Shown here piece after piece: positions 7,319 to 14,630 of a stretch of DNA of 17,407 bases. The notes below the pieces were generated by a model. The model saw nothing but the letters and a program-made list of their open reading frames with translations, was not told the origin of the DNA and searched no databases. The first letter of the stretch is position 1. Each line of letters opens with the position of its first letter. The DNA comes from CAVYPR01 sp052145775 (GTDB lineage Bacteria; Actinomycetota; Acidimicrobiia; Acidimicrobiales; RAAP-2), in the NCBI GenBank assembly GCA_052145775.1, contig JBKQNY010000104.1:1-17407 (forward strand). Direction: 5' to 3'. A program made the translations under genes and the position numbers.

Positions 7319-8490
7319 GACGTCGTCCGGTTCTCGTCGATGTAGCCGTGGCCGAGGTCGCAGGTGAGCACGGCCGCCGAACCCTCCCCGAGGCCCAGGT
7401 CGCAGCGGATGTCGAGGTTGCGACCGGCCATGTGGGACGCCACGGCCGCGGCGTCGTGGACGGCCGCCACCCCCCGGGCACAGACCACCACCCCGCCGTA
7501 GGCGACCGAGACCAGGTCCGGGTCGAACCCGACCCCGGCCGAGCCCAGCTCGCTCACCACCCGACCCCAGTAGGGGTCGGCGCCGTTGAGGGAGCACTTG
7601 ACGAGGAGGGAGTCGGCCACCTTGCGGGCGGCCCGGTGGGCCTCGTCGTCGCTGCGCGCCCCGGCCACCCTGACGTGGGCCACCTTGGTGGCGCCCTCGG
7701 CGTCGGCCACCATCTGGCCGGCCAAGGAGCGGCAGGCCTCGGTCACGGCGTCGAAGAGCTCCTCCTTCGGCACCGCCCCCGCCCGGCCGCTGGCCAGGAG
7801 CAGCACGGTGTCGTTGGTCGAGGTGCACCCGTCGACGGTCATGGCGTTGAACGTGGGGACGACGGCCTGGGAGAGGACCTCGTACAGGCCGGCCGGGTCG
7901 CAGCCGGCATCGGTGGTGAGCACCGCCAGCATCGTGGCCATGTCCGGGGCCAGCATGGCCGCCCCCTTGGCCATGCCGCCGACCACGAAGGCGCCCCCCG
8001 CCCCGCGCACCACCACCTCCTTGTGGGTGGTGTCGGTGGTCATGATGGCGGTGGCCGCCGCCCGCCCGGCCGCCTCGGTGGCGGCCCGGCCGGCGACCAC
8101 CGGGCCCAGCCCCGACGCGGCGGCGTCGATGGGGAAGGGCACGCCGATCAGCCCGGTCTGGCAGACGAGGACCTCCTCGGCCGCCGCGCCCACGCCCTCG
8201 GCGGCCAGACGGCAGAGCCGCTCCGCGGCCTCGAGGCCGGCCGTGCCGGTGGCGGCATTGGCGTTGCCCGAGGTGAGCACGACCGCGGCCGCCCGGCCGC
8301 CGGTGGCCCGCAGGTGGGACCGGCTCACCTGGACCGGCGCCGCCGGCGCCAGGTTGGAGGTGAAGACCCCGGCGCACGGGACGGCGCGACCGTCCTCGGT
8401 GGCCACCAGGGCCAGGTCGGTGGCGCCACCCGCCTTGATCCCGGCGGACCCGCCGGCGGCCACGAAGCCCGGGGCGGCGGTGACGCTCAC
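7315..8490 (-). CDS. argJ: Bifunctional glutamate N-acetyltransferase/ornithine acetyltransferase
   Basis: ArgJ moves the acetyl group from N-acetylornithine back to glutamate, closing the acetyl cycle; many homologues also use acetyl-CoA for the first step. The enzyme is made as one chain that cuts itself. The 391-residue product has the cleavage block KGAAMLAPDMATML (175-188). The cut is expected between Ala185 and Thr186, where Thr186 becomes the N-terminal nucleophile of the beta chain. Other family blocks are SGNANAATG (74-82), TTDTTHKE (151-158, with the oxyanion-region threonines) and DGCTSTNDT. Usual ArgJ has KG[SA]GM at the block start; here it is KGAAM, a mild change. The GTG start at 8490 overlaps the argC stop as GTGA. 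Whether it is mono- or bifunctional cannot be read from the sequence. Confidence 0.96.
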   Translation of the reverse strand: MSVTAAPGFVAAGGSAGIKAGGATDLALVATEDGRAVPCAGVFTSNLAPAAPVQVSRSHLRATGGRAAAVVLTSGNANAATGTAGLEAAERLCRLAAEGVGAAAEEVLVCQTGLIGVPFPIDAAASGLGPVVAGRAATEAAGRAAATAIMTTDTTHKEVVVRGAGGAFVVGGMAKGAAMLAPDMATMLAVLTTDAGCDPAGLYEVLSQAVVPTFNAMTVDGCTSTNDTVLLLASGRAGAVPKEELFDAVTEACRSLAGQMVADAEGATKVAHVRVAGARSDDEAHRAARKVADSLLVKCSLNGADPYWGRVVSELGSAGVGFDPDLVSVAYGGVVVCARGVAAVHDAAAVASHMAGRNLDIRCDLGLGEGSAAVLTCDLGHGYIDENRTTS

Positions 8491-9500
8491 GGGTAGAGCC
8501 CGGCCATGGGCAGGCCGGCCCCCTCGTCGAGGCCGAGGGCCAGGTTGGCGCACTGGACGGCCTGGCCGGCCGCGCCCTTCACCAGGTTGTCGAGGGCGCA
8601 CAGGGCGACCACCCACCCGGTGCGCCCGTCCACCCGCACCGTGACGTGGGCGCAGTTCGACCCGGCGGTGGCCTTGGTGGAGGGAGGGTCCTCGGTGACC
8701 ACCACGAACCGCTCGGCGGCGTAGGCGTCCCGGAGGATCCCGGCCGCCTCTCGGGGGCTGAGGGAGCCCGTCGGCCGCGCGTAACAGGTGGCCAGGATGC
8801 CGCGGACCATGGGGGCGAGGTGCGGGGTGAACAGCACGCTGGCCCCGAGGGCCTGCTCGATCTCGGGGGTGTGGCGGTGGGTGAGCAGGCCGTAGGCGGT
8901 GAAGTCCCCGTCCACCGCGCCGAAGTGGAGGCGGTCGGTAACCCCCCGGCCCGCCCCCGACACGCCGCTGGCCGCGTCGACCACGATCCCCTCGGTGGCC
9001 ACCGCCCCCGCCCGGGTGAAGGGGGCCAGGGCCAAGGCGGCCGCCGTCGGGTAGCAGCCGGGCGCCGCCACGAGGCGCGCCCCGGCGAGCGGGGCGCGGT
9101 CGAGCTCGGGCAGGCCGTAGACGGCCTGGGCCAGCAGCTCGGGTGCGGCGTGCTCCTCCCCGTACCACTGCAGGTACGCCGCGGGGTCGCGCAGGCGGAA
9201 GTCGGCGGCCAGGTCGACCACGACCCCAACCCGGCCGAGCAGCGACGGCACCAGGCGCTGGGACTCCCCGTGGGGCAGGGCGCAGAACACCACGTCGAGG
9301 CCGTCGAAGGCCCCGGGGTCGGCCGCCGCGTAGACCAGGGAGGGGTAGGCGGCGGCGAGCGACGGGGTGTGCGCGGCGACCGGCTCGCCGGCGTGCGTCC
9401 CCGCCGCGGCGACGGCCAGCTCGAGCACCGGGTGGGCGGCCAGCAGCCGGCACAGCTCCACCCCGGCGTAGCCCGACGCCCCGACCACTCCCGCCTTCAT
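8487..9500 (-). CDS. argC: N-acetyl-gamma-glutamyl-phosphate reductase
   Basis: ArgC reduces N-acetylglutamyl phosphate to the semialdehyde with NADPH, the third step of ornithine synthesis. The 337-residue product starts with the Rossmann dinucleotide loop GASGYAG (7-13). It has VFCALPHGES (71-80), VVDLAADFRL (94-103) and the catalytic cysteine in APGCYPTAA (Cys149), followed by the type-1 ArgC pattern VDAASGVSGAG and the His-containing RHTPEI. The length is typical for the longer type. I chose ATG at 9500 because it begins the Rossmann strand directly; a TTG at 9518 would fall inside the operator palindrome. No Shine-Dalgarno sequence precedes the ATG, and a -10 hexamer ends seven bases before it, suggesting a leaderless mRNA. 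It heads the arg operon. Confidence 0.96.
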   Translation of the reverse strand: MKAGVVGASGYAGVELCRLLAAHPVLELAVAAAGTHAGEPVAAHTPSLAAAYPSLVYAAADPGAFDGLDVVFCALPHGESQRLVPSLLGRVGVVVDLAADFRLRDPAAYLQWYGEEHAAPELLAQAVYGLPELDRAPLAGARLVAAPGCYPTAAALALAPFTRAGAVATEGIVVDAASGVSGAGRGVTDRLHFGAVDGDFTAYGLLTHRHTPEIEQALGASVLFTPHLAPMVRGILATCYARPTGSLSPREAAGILRDAYAAERFVVVTEDPPSTKATAGSNCAHVTVRVDGRTGWVVALCALDNLVKGAAGQAVQCANLALGLDEGAGLPMAGLYP

Positions 9501-9513
9501 CTGCAAGACTATA
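9501..9513 (-). promoter_or_regulatory. Predicted argC promoter -10 box, leaderless layout
   Basis: On the minus strand TATAGT (9513-9508) is followed by seven bases (CTTGCAG) and then the argC ATG. A start of transcription 7-8 bases after the -10 box would coincide with the A of the ATG, the layout known for leaderless mRNAs in actinobacteria. No good -35 box is seen 16-18 bases upstream. The hexamer lies in the outer arm of the ARG-box palindrome. The assignment is inferred from spacing. Confidence 0.55.
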
Positions 9514-9530
9514 CACAAATCTGCATATAG
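9509..9530 (-). promoter_or_regulatory. Probable ARG box (ArgR operator) before argC
   Basis: This 22-base AT-rich imperfect palindrome sits in otherwise very GC-rich DNA. The outer arms CTATA and TATAG match perfectly, and 16 of 22 positions are symmetric overall. The inner part contains ATGCA, a half site like those in actinobacterial ARG boxes. A second, overlapping near-palindrome, GCATCTATATGC (9534-9523), reinforces it. It covers the predicted -10 box, so ArgR bound with arginine would block RNA polymerase. ArgR is encoded five genes downstream. Confidence 0.6.
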
Positions 9531-9626
9531 ATGCGACGTGGCCGGAGCAGGCCCCCGGGGCGGCGGGACCGGGACGGGGCGGCTCGGTCACCGTGCCGGC
9601 GGTCGTCGGCCAACGGCCGGCGCTGC
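9531..9626. other. Intergenic spacer between the DUF2252 gene and the argC operator
   Basis: These 96 bases are GC-rich with no gene. One small stem (CGGCC-GTT-GGCCG on the minus strand, 9619-9607) follows the DUF2252 stop by 7 bases but lacks a T-run. It could mark the end of the pheST-GNAT-DUF2252 transcript only if termination is Rho-dependent. I see no other signal. Confidence 0.4.
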
Positions 9627-11087
9627 TCAGTGCCCGGGTTCGGCGTGGATGCGGCCCGCCTCCACCGCCCGTTGGAACGACTCGAAGTCACGCTCGTTCT
9701 GGTCGGCGTAGGCCGAGGAGAAGCCGGCGACGGCACGGTCGAAGGCGTCGCCCGACCCGAGATACGAGGCGATGGCGATCCGGTCGCCCCATCGGGCGTG
9801 CGCCCTGGCCAAGGTGGCCCCGCAGAGGCGGGCGTAGTGGGTGGCGCCGGAGACGAGGAGGCTCTCGCCCTCGACGCCCCCCTTCCAGTCGTGGAGCTGG
9901 CGCACGTAGTAGTCACGTGTGACGCCGTCGAGGCCCTTGATCCGCTGCCACCCCAAGAAGATGTCGCTGGCGCCCTGCATGAGGTGCTGTCCGGCGACCA
10001 CGCGCTGACCGTGGTGGGTGTAGGCGCTGGGGCCGACGAAGCGTTCGAGGACCGAGGCCTGGGCCTCTTTGACCTGGAGGAAGAGGGGGTCGTCGTCGTC
10101 GCGTCCGAGCAGCAGCAAGATGTAGCAGCGCGTCCCGACGCTGCCCACCCCGACCACCTTGCGCGCCGCGTGCACGTAGCGGAACTCCTCGATCGGATGG
10201 TGCTCGGCGCTCAGCGTCGTGCGATACGAGGCCAGCAGCCCCTTGATCATCTCGTCGGTCTTCTCCCACCCCGTGCCCGGGTCGACCAGGTCCTCGATGG
10301 GCACGATGAGGGGCGGCTCGGCCACGATCCGGAGCCCGTCGGCGGACTTCTCGGCCCGGCGGGTCAGCACCCGCACGCTGTCGCGGGTCAGGGCCTTGGC
10401 CAGGTGGTTCTTCACCGTCTTCTCTTCCTTCTTCGTGAGCCGTCCGTCGCGGACCTCCTGGGCCACCTCATGGAGGAGCGAGCCCGCCTCGAGGTGCTCG
10501 TACCAGGCCTCGAGGGTGCGCATGGCCGCCGCCTGGCGCAACCGCTCCCGGTACTCGCGCGCGCAGGCCATGGTCACGTCACGGCGGTCCGACTTGGAGA
10601 ACCCGCGGTAGCGGCCCATGACCTCGAAGCTCGTGGCCAGACGCTTCACGTCCCACTCCCAGGGGCCCGGCAGCGTCTCGTCGAAGTCGTTGATGTCGAA
10701 GAGCAGCCGGCGCTCGGGCGTGCCGAAGAGGCCGAAGTTCGACAGGTGCGCGTCGCCGCAGAGCTGGACGGTGACACCCGACTGCGGGGTTCCGGCCAGG
10801 TCGGCCGCCATCAGCAGCGCGGCGCCGCGGTAGAAGGTGAAGGGCGAGACGAGCATCCGCCCGTAGCGGATGGGGACCAGCTCGCCCACGCGGCTCGCCC
10901 CCTGCCCCTCCAACAGGTCGACGGGATCGGGACGGTCCGCCGCCGGGGCGAAGTCCCCGTGGCCCGAGCGCGGTGCCCGCTGGCGCGCCGTCTTGCCGCG
11001 GGCGACTCGCTCGTCGACGCCCAGGCGCTCCCGTCGCCATCCCGAGGCGAAGGGTCGGCCCGGCGCCGCCGGGGGTTGGGGGGTCAC
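9627..11087 (-). CDS. DUF2252 family protein, kinase-like motifs, function unknown
   Basis: This 486-residue protein matches the DUF2252 family along its whole length: RPDPVDLLE (52-60), LVPIRYGRMLVSPFTFYRGA (70-89), the hallmark QLCGDAHLSNFG (108-119), LLFDINDFDET (128-138) and GPWEWDVKRLATSF (141-154). The biochemical role is not known to me. CGDAHLSN followed by DxNDFDE has the spacing of the catalytic and metal-binding loops of aminoglycoside-phosphotransferase-like kinases. A Gly-rich GVGSVGTR (313-320), LFLQVKEA with Lys340, and LARAHAR (426-432) come later, the reverse of normal kinase order. No signal peptide or membrane segment is seen, so it is likely cytoplasmic. The GTG start at 11087 lies 61 bases after the acetyltransferase stop. 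The N-terminal 40 residues are basic and less conserved. The family is certain; the activity is inference. Confidence 0.9.
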   Translation of the reverse strand: MTPQPPAAPGRPFASGWRRERLGVDERVARGKTARQRAPRSGHGDFAPAADRPDPVDLLEGQGASRVGELVPIRYGRMLVSPFTFYRGAALLMAADLAGTPQSGVTVQLCGDAHLSNFGLFGTPERRLLFDINDFDETLPGPWEWDVKRLATSFEVMGRYRGFSKSDRRDVTMACAREYRERLRQAAAMRTLEAWYEHLEAGSLLHEVAQEVRDGRLTKKEEKTVKNHLAKALTRDSVRVLTRRAEKSADGLRIVAEPPLIVPIEDLVDPGTGWEKTDEMIKGLLASYRTTLSAEHHPIEEFRYVHAARKVVGVGSVGTRCYILLLLGRDDDDPLFLQVKEAQASVLERFVGPSAYTHHGQRVVAGQHLMQGASDIFLGWQRIKGLDGVTRDYYVRQLHDWKGGVEGESLLVSGATHYARLCGATLARAHARWGDRIAIASYLGSGDAFDRAVAGFSSAYADQNERDFESFQRAVEAGRIHAEPGH

Positions 11088-11148
11088 GACGCCCCCCGCC
11101 CGAGCCGGCGGTGTGCGGCGCCGGTGGGCCGGCCGGCCGCCGCCGCGC

Positions 11149-12153
11149 TCACAGCCTCTTCTGCCACGTGCGCCCGACGGAGGCCACGCGTGCGCCGAGC
11201 GCGTCGTTGACGGCGATCATCGGCTCGTTGTCCCGGGCGTTCCAGGTGACGACCTCGGTGGTGGCCGGTGAGACCTCGGCCAGGCGGGCCAGGTTCGCCA
11301 GCTTGATCAGCAGGCCCAGACGGTGGCCGCGGTGGGCCGGCAGCACCAGGGTGTCCCACTGGTAGGCGAGCTCGGGGACCGTCCGCGACACGGTCAGCTC
11401 GCTGAAGGCCACGGCCCGGCCGCTCGACCGCTCCACGGCGGCCGCCACCGTGAGCCGGCGGCCCATCGCCTCCACCAGCCGCTCGTGATGCCGGATCCGG
11501 TCGGGGGACCAGACCTCCTCCTCGTGCGCCATGCCGCCGAGCGGGGGGTCGGTGGACCTGTGGCGGCCGAAGGCCGCCCGGTCCTCCAGCCACCGCTCGG
11601 GCCAGGCGTCGAAGGTGACCACCTCGTACCCCTCGGCGTACGGGGCCGCCGCCGCGCCGAGCCCGGCCACCAGGTCCGGGTCCACCGGCACCGACAGGTC
11701 CCGGCGGAGGTTCTCGAGGACCATCTCGTAGCCGAGGCCGGTGGCGAAGGCGACCGCGCCCGACCCGTCGGTCCCCACCGGCTCCTCCTCCCAGCCGAAC
11801 AGGACGCTGCGCCCCTCGGCCGCCGCCAGCCGCTCGGCCGCCGCCACCAGGGCCCGCCCCACGCCGCGCCGGCGCTGTTGCGGTGTCACCTCCACGCGCA
11901 CCTGGGCGAGGTGCGGGTTGTCGTGGAGGGGCAGGTCCACCGAGCCCGCGCCCACCACCCGGCCCCCCCGGCGCGCCCCGAGCAGGACCACCCGCGCCGA
12001 GCCGTCGGGGTCGAGGGCCGGCGCCCGCAGGTCGTCGGGCTGCCACCCGGCCCGGCCCGGCCACCGGTCCTGGTCGCAGGCCTCGATGACCGCAAACCAC
12101 TCGGCGTAGGCGGACCCGTCGGCGGGGTCGACCGGCTCCACCGCCAGCGTCAA
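11149..12153 (-). CDS. Tandem GNAT-domain acetyltransferase, substrate unknown
   Basis: This 334-residue protein has two GNAT domains. The N-terminal one (about 1-155) carries an acetyl-CoA motif A, VRVEVTPQQRRRGVGRAL (85-102). The C-terminal one (about 175-334) has DTLVLPAHRGHRLGLLIK (267-284), then VTWNARDNEPMIAVNDALG (302-320) and a closing W-x-KRL, a pattern I associate with a widespread actinobacterial GNAT family of unknown substrate. Tandem GNAT architecture also occurs in mycothiol synthase MshD, but the C-terminal motifs differ from what I recall of MshD, so I do not use that name. The TTG at 12153 overlaps the pheT stop as TTGA; GTG at 12141 is a reasonable alternative. The overlap implies co-transcription with pheST. 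The DUF2252 gene follows after 61 bases. Confidence 0.85.
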   Translation of the reverse strand: MTLAVEPVDPADGSAYAEWFAVIEACDQDRWPGRAGWQPDDLRAPALDPDGSARVVLLGARRGGRVVGAGSVDLPLHDNPHLAQVRVEVTPQQRRRGVGRALVAAAERLAAAEGRSVLFGWEEEPVGTDGSGAVAFATGLGYEMVLENLRRDLSVPVDPDLVAGLGAAAAPYAEGYEVVTFDAWPERWLEDRAAFGRHRSTDPPLGGMAHEEEVWSPDRIRHHERLVEAMGRRLTVAAAVERSSGRAVAFSELTVSRTVPELAYQWDTLVLPAHRGHRLGLLIKLANLARLAEVSPATTEVVTWNARDNEPMIAVNDALGARVASVGRTWQKRL

Positions 12154-14630
12154 CGCAGCGCCCCGCCGAGCGCCGACGCCGCCTCGATGCAGGCCAGCCG
12201 CAGCTCGCCCACCTCGGCGTCGGTCAGGGTCCGGTCCGGGGCGCAGAAGCGCAGCCGGAAGGCGAGGCTCCGGTGTCCCTCCCCCACCGTCGTGCCCCGG
12301 AAGACGTCGAACAGCTCCACCGACTCGAGCAGCGCCCCGCCCGCCGCCCTCAGCGCGTCGGCGACCGCCGCCGCCGGCACCTCGTCGGGGACGACCAGGG
12401 CCACGTCGACGTCGGTCGAGGGGAACCGGCTCACCGGGCGCGCCTCGGCGCTGCGGCGGGGCACGGCCCCCGGATCGAGCGCCGGTCCGAGGTCCACCTC
12501 CAGCCAGCCCACCCGCCGGCCGCCCAGTCCCAAGCCGTCGAGGCCGAAGTCGTCGAGAACGGCGGGGTCGACCTCCCCCACCGACCCGACCACCTGCCCC
12601 GAGGGGGCGACCAGGCGGGCCGAGCGGGTGGGGTGCAGCCCCGCCGGGACCGGCCCGCCCTCGAGCTGCGGCTGCTCCAGCCGCACCCCGTCCAGGCCGA
12701 GCGCCCCGGCCAGCAGCTGCCACCACCCCACCGCCTGGCCGGCGTCGTCGCCGAGACGCGCCAGCACCACCGAGAGCAGCTCGCGCTCGCCGGGGAGCCG
12801 GGCCGTCGCCGACCCGTCGCTCCCGCTCCGCCGGGCCAGCCGCCCCGCCTCGTCGGGGTGGGAGAAGACCGTGCCCACCTCGAAGAGGGCGATCTGCGCC
12901 TCCCGGCGGTCCACGTTGTGGGCCACGGCCCGAAGGAGCCCCGGCAGCATCGAGCGGCGAAGCACCGGCTCCTCGGCCACCAGCGGGTTGGCCACCGCCA
13001 CCGCCGGACCCTCGAGGCCGATGCGGCCGTGGTCGGCGTCGGAGACGAAGGTCGGCGTCCAGGCCTCGGTGGCCCCGAGGCCGCACAGCACGTCGCGCAC
13101 CAGGCGCCGGTCACGCTGGCGGGCCGTGAGCCCCCCGGGCTGGGGCCACGCCGGCTGGCGCCGGGGCAGCCGGGAGTAGCCGTAGACGCGGCCGACCTCC
13201 TCGATCACGTCGTCGATCCCGTGGGGTGCCGCCCGCACGTCGGGCCGGTCGGTGGGGACGGTGACCCCCACCCGGTCACCGACCGGCTCGCAGCCGAAGC
13301 CGATCGGCTCGATCAGGGCGGCCACGTCCTCGCCCGAGAGGTCGGTGCCCAGCACCGAGTTCACCCGGCCGACCGGCACCGTGATGCGGAACGGCCGGGG
13401 CACGTCCCCCTCCACGTCGAGGACCCCGGGGGACGGTGGCACACCCAGCAGCTCGCAGAAGCGGGCCGCGGCGCGGTCGATGCCGGCGGGGTCGCAGCCC
13501 CGCTCGAAGCGCGCCGACGCCTCGGTCCGCAGCCCGAGGCGCTTGGACGTCCGGGCGACGGCCATCGGCGAGAAGTAGGCCGCCTCGAGCAGCACCCGGG
13601 TGGTCGCCTCTGAGATCTCCGAGCTCTGCCCGCCCATGATCCCCCCGATGCCGACCGGCGTCCCCTCGCCGTCGCAGATGAGGCAGTCCTCCCCGGTGTC
13701 CCCGAGGCCCCGGCCGGCGACCCCGAGCGTCCGTGTCACCCCGTCCAGGGTGACCAGCCGCTCCCCCCGCCTGGCCCGCCGCACGCGCAGGCCGGCGCCC
13801 CCGAGCAGGTCGAGGTCGTAGGGGTGGGTGGGCTGGCCGAGCTCGAGCATGACGTAGTTGGAGGCGTCCACGACGTTGTTGATCGGCCGCATCCCCGCCA
13901 GCGCCAGGCGCCGGGCCAGCCACCGGGGGGAGGGTCCCACCACCACTCCGGTCACCAGCCGGGCCGTGAGGCGCGGGCAGAGGTCGGGGTCCTCGACGAC
14001 GAGGGTGGCCAGCTCCCCCACCGCCGGGCCGGCCGCCTCGGGGGGGACCGGGGTGGGCGGCGAGAAGCGCAGGCCGAGCCGGGCCGCCAGGTCGCGGGCG
14101 ACCCCGACCACCGACCAGGCGTCGGGCCGGTTGCCCTCCACCGTGACGTCGAAGACGACGTCGGGTTCGATGCCGAGCAGCTCGGCCACCCCCAGCCCGG
14201 GGCGGGCGCCCTCCACCTCGGTGAGCAGCAGCAGGCCGTCGTGGTCGTCGCTGAGCTCGAGCTCGCGCCCCGAGCACAGCATGCCGTTCGAGGTGACGCC
14301 CCTCATGGTGCGCCGTCCGATCTCGAACCTGCCGGGGAGGACCGCCCCCACCGGGGCCAGGGGCACCAGGTCGCCGACGGCGAAGTTCATGGCCCCGCAG
14401 ACGATGTCGAGCGGGCCGTCGCCGGCCTCCACCGTGACCAGGCGGATGCGGTCGGCGCCCTCGATGGCGGCGATCTCGTCGACCCGGGCCACCACCACCT
14501 CGCCCAACCCCTCCCCCACCCGGTCGACGGCCTCGACCACGAGCCCCAGGTCGTCGAGGGCGGCCGCCAGCTCGGAGGGCTCGGCGTCGAAGGGCGCGTA
14601 CTCGCGCAGCCAGCTCAAGGGGGTGCGCAT
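12150..14630 (-). CDS. pheT: Phenylalanine-tRNA ligase beta subunit
   Basis: PheT pairs with PheS as an alpha2-beta2 enzyme that charges tRNA-Phe; the beta subunit edits mischarged Tyr-tRNA and binds tRNA. The 826 residues show the expected order. First comes an N-terminal segment from MRTPLSWLREY and an EMAP/OB-fold tRNA-binding domain (about 44-150). The B3/B4 editing domain (about 214-395) has GMRPINNVVDASNYVMLELG (246-265), GGIMGG and RTEASARFERGCDP (368-381). A B5 domain and catalytic-like core with VIEEVGRVYGY follow. A C-terminal FDX-ACB anticodon-binding domain (about 733-826) has SRFPSTDVDVALVV and LFDVFRG. The length is typical (about 790-830). The ATG at 14630 shares one base with the pheS stop, and the stop overlaps the acetyltransferase start. 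Confidence 0.97.
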   Translation of the reverse strand: MRTPLSWLREYAPFDAEPSELAAALDDLGLVVEAVDRVGEGLGEVVVARVDEIAAIEGADRIRLVTVEAGDGPLDIVCGAMNFAVGDLVPLAPVGAVLPGRFEIGRRTMRGVTSNGMLCSGRELELSDDHDGLLLLTEVEGARPGLGVAELLGIEPDVVFDVTVEGNRPDAWSVVGVARDLAARLGLRFSPPTPVPPEAAGPAVGELATLVVEDPDLCPRLTARLVTGVVVGPSPRWLARRLALAGMRPINNVVDASNYVMLELGQPTHPYDLDLLGGAGLRVRRARRGERLVTLDGVTRTLGVAGRGLGDTGEDCLICDGEGTPVGIGGIMGGQSSEISEATTRVLLEAAYFSPMAVARTSKRLGLRTEASARFERGCDPAGIDRAAARFCELLGVPPSPGVLDVEGDVPRPFRITVPVGRVNSVLGTDLSGEDVAALIEPIGFGCEPVGDRVGVTVPTDRPDVRAAPHGIDDVIEEVGRVYGYSRLPRRQPAWPQPGGLTARQRDRRLVRDVLCGLGATEAWTPTFVSDADHGRIGLEGPAVAVANPLVAEEPVLRRSMLPGLLRAVAHNVDRREAQIALFEVGTVFSHPDEAGRLARRSGSDGSATARLPGERELLSVVLARLGDDAGQAVGWWQLLAGALGLDGVRLEQPQLEGGPVPAGLHPTRSARLVAPSGQVVGSVGEVDPAVLDDFGLDGLGLGGRRVGWLEVDLGPALDPGAVPRRSAEARPVSRFPSTDVDVALVVPDEVPAAAVADALRAAGGALLESVELFDVFRGTTVGEGHRSLAFRLRFCAPDRTLTDAEVGELRLACIEAASALGGALR

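Noticed and set aside
9501..9518. TTG at 9518 as the start of argC
   Set aside because: It adds six residues before the Rossmann strand and lies in the operator palindrome and -10 box. The ATG at 9500 fits the family.
9607..9619. Intrinsic terminator after the DUF2252 gene
   Set aside because: The stem is only 5 bp with a three-base loop and no T-run follows on the minus strand.
11149..12153. Naming the tandem GNAT gene mshD (mycothiol synthase)
   Set aside because: The two-GNAT layout is shared, but the C-terminal motif (TWNARDNEPM) differs from what I recall of MshD, and nothing nearby belongs to the mycothiol pathway.
9531..13613. Long plus-strand frames opposite the DUF2252, GNAT and pheT genes (9531-11210, 11323-13179, 12273-13613)
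   Set aside because: Same reason: there is no recognisable domain and the opposite strand holds clear genes.
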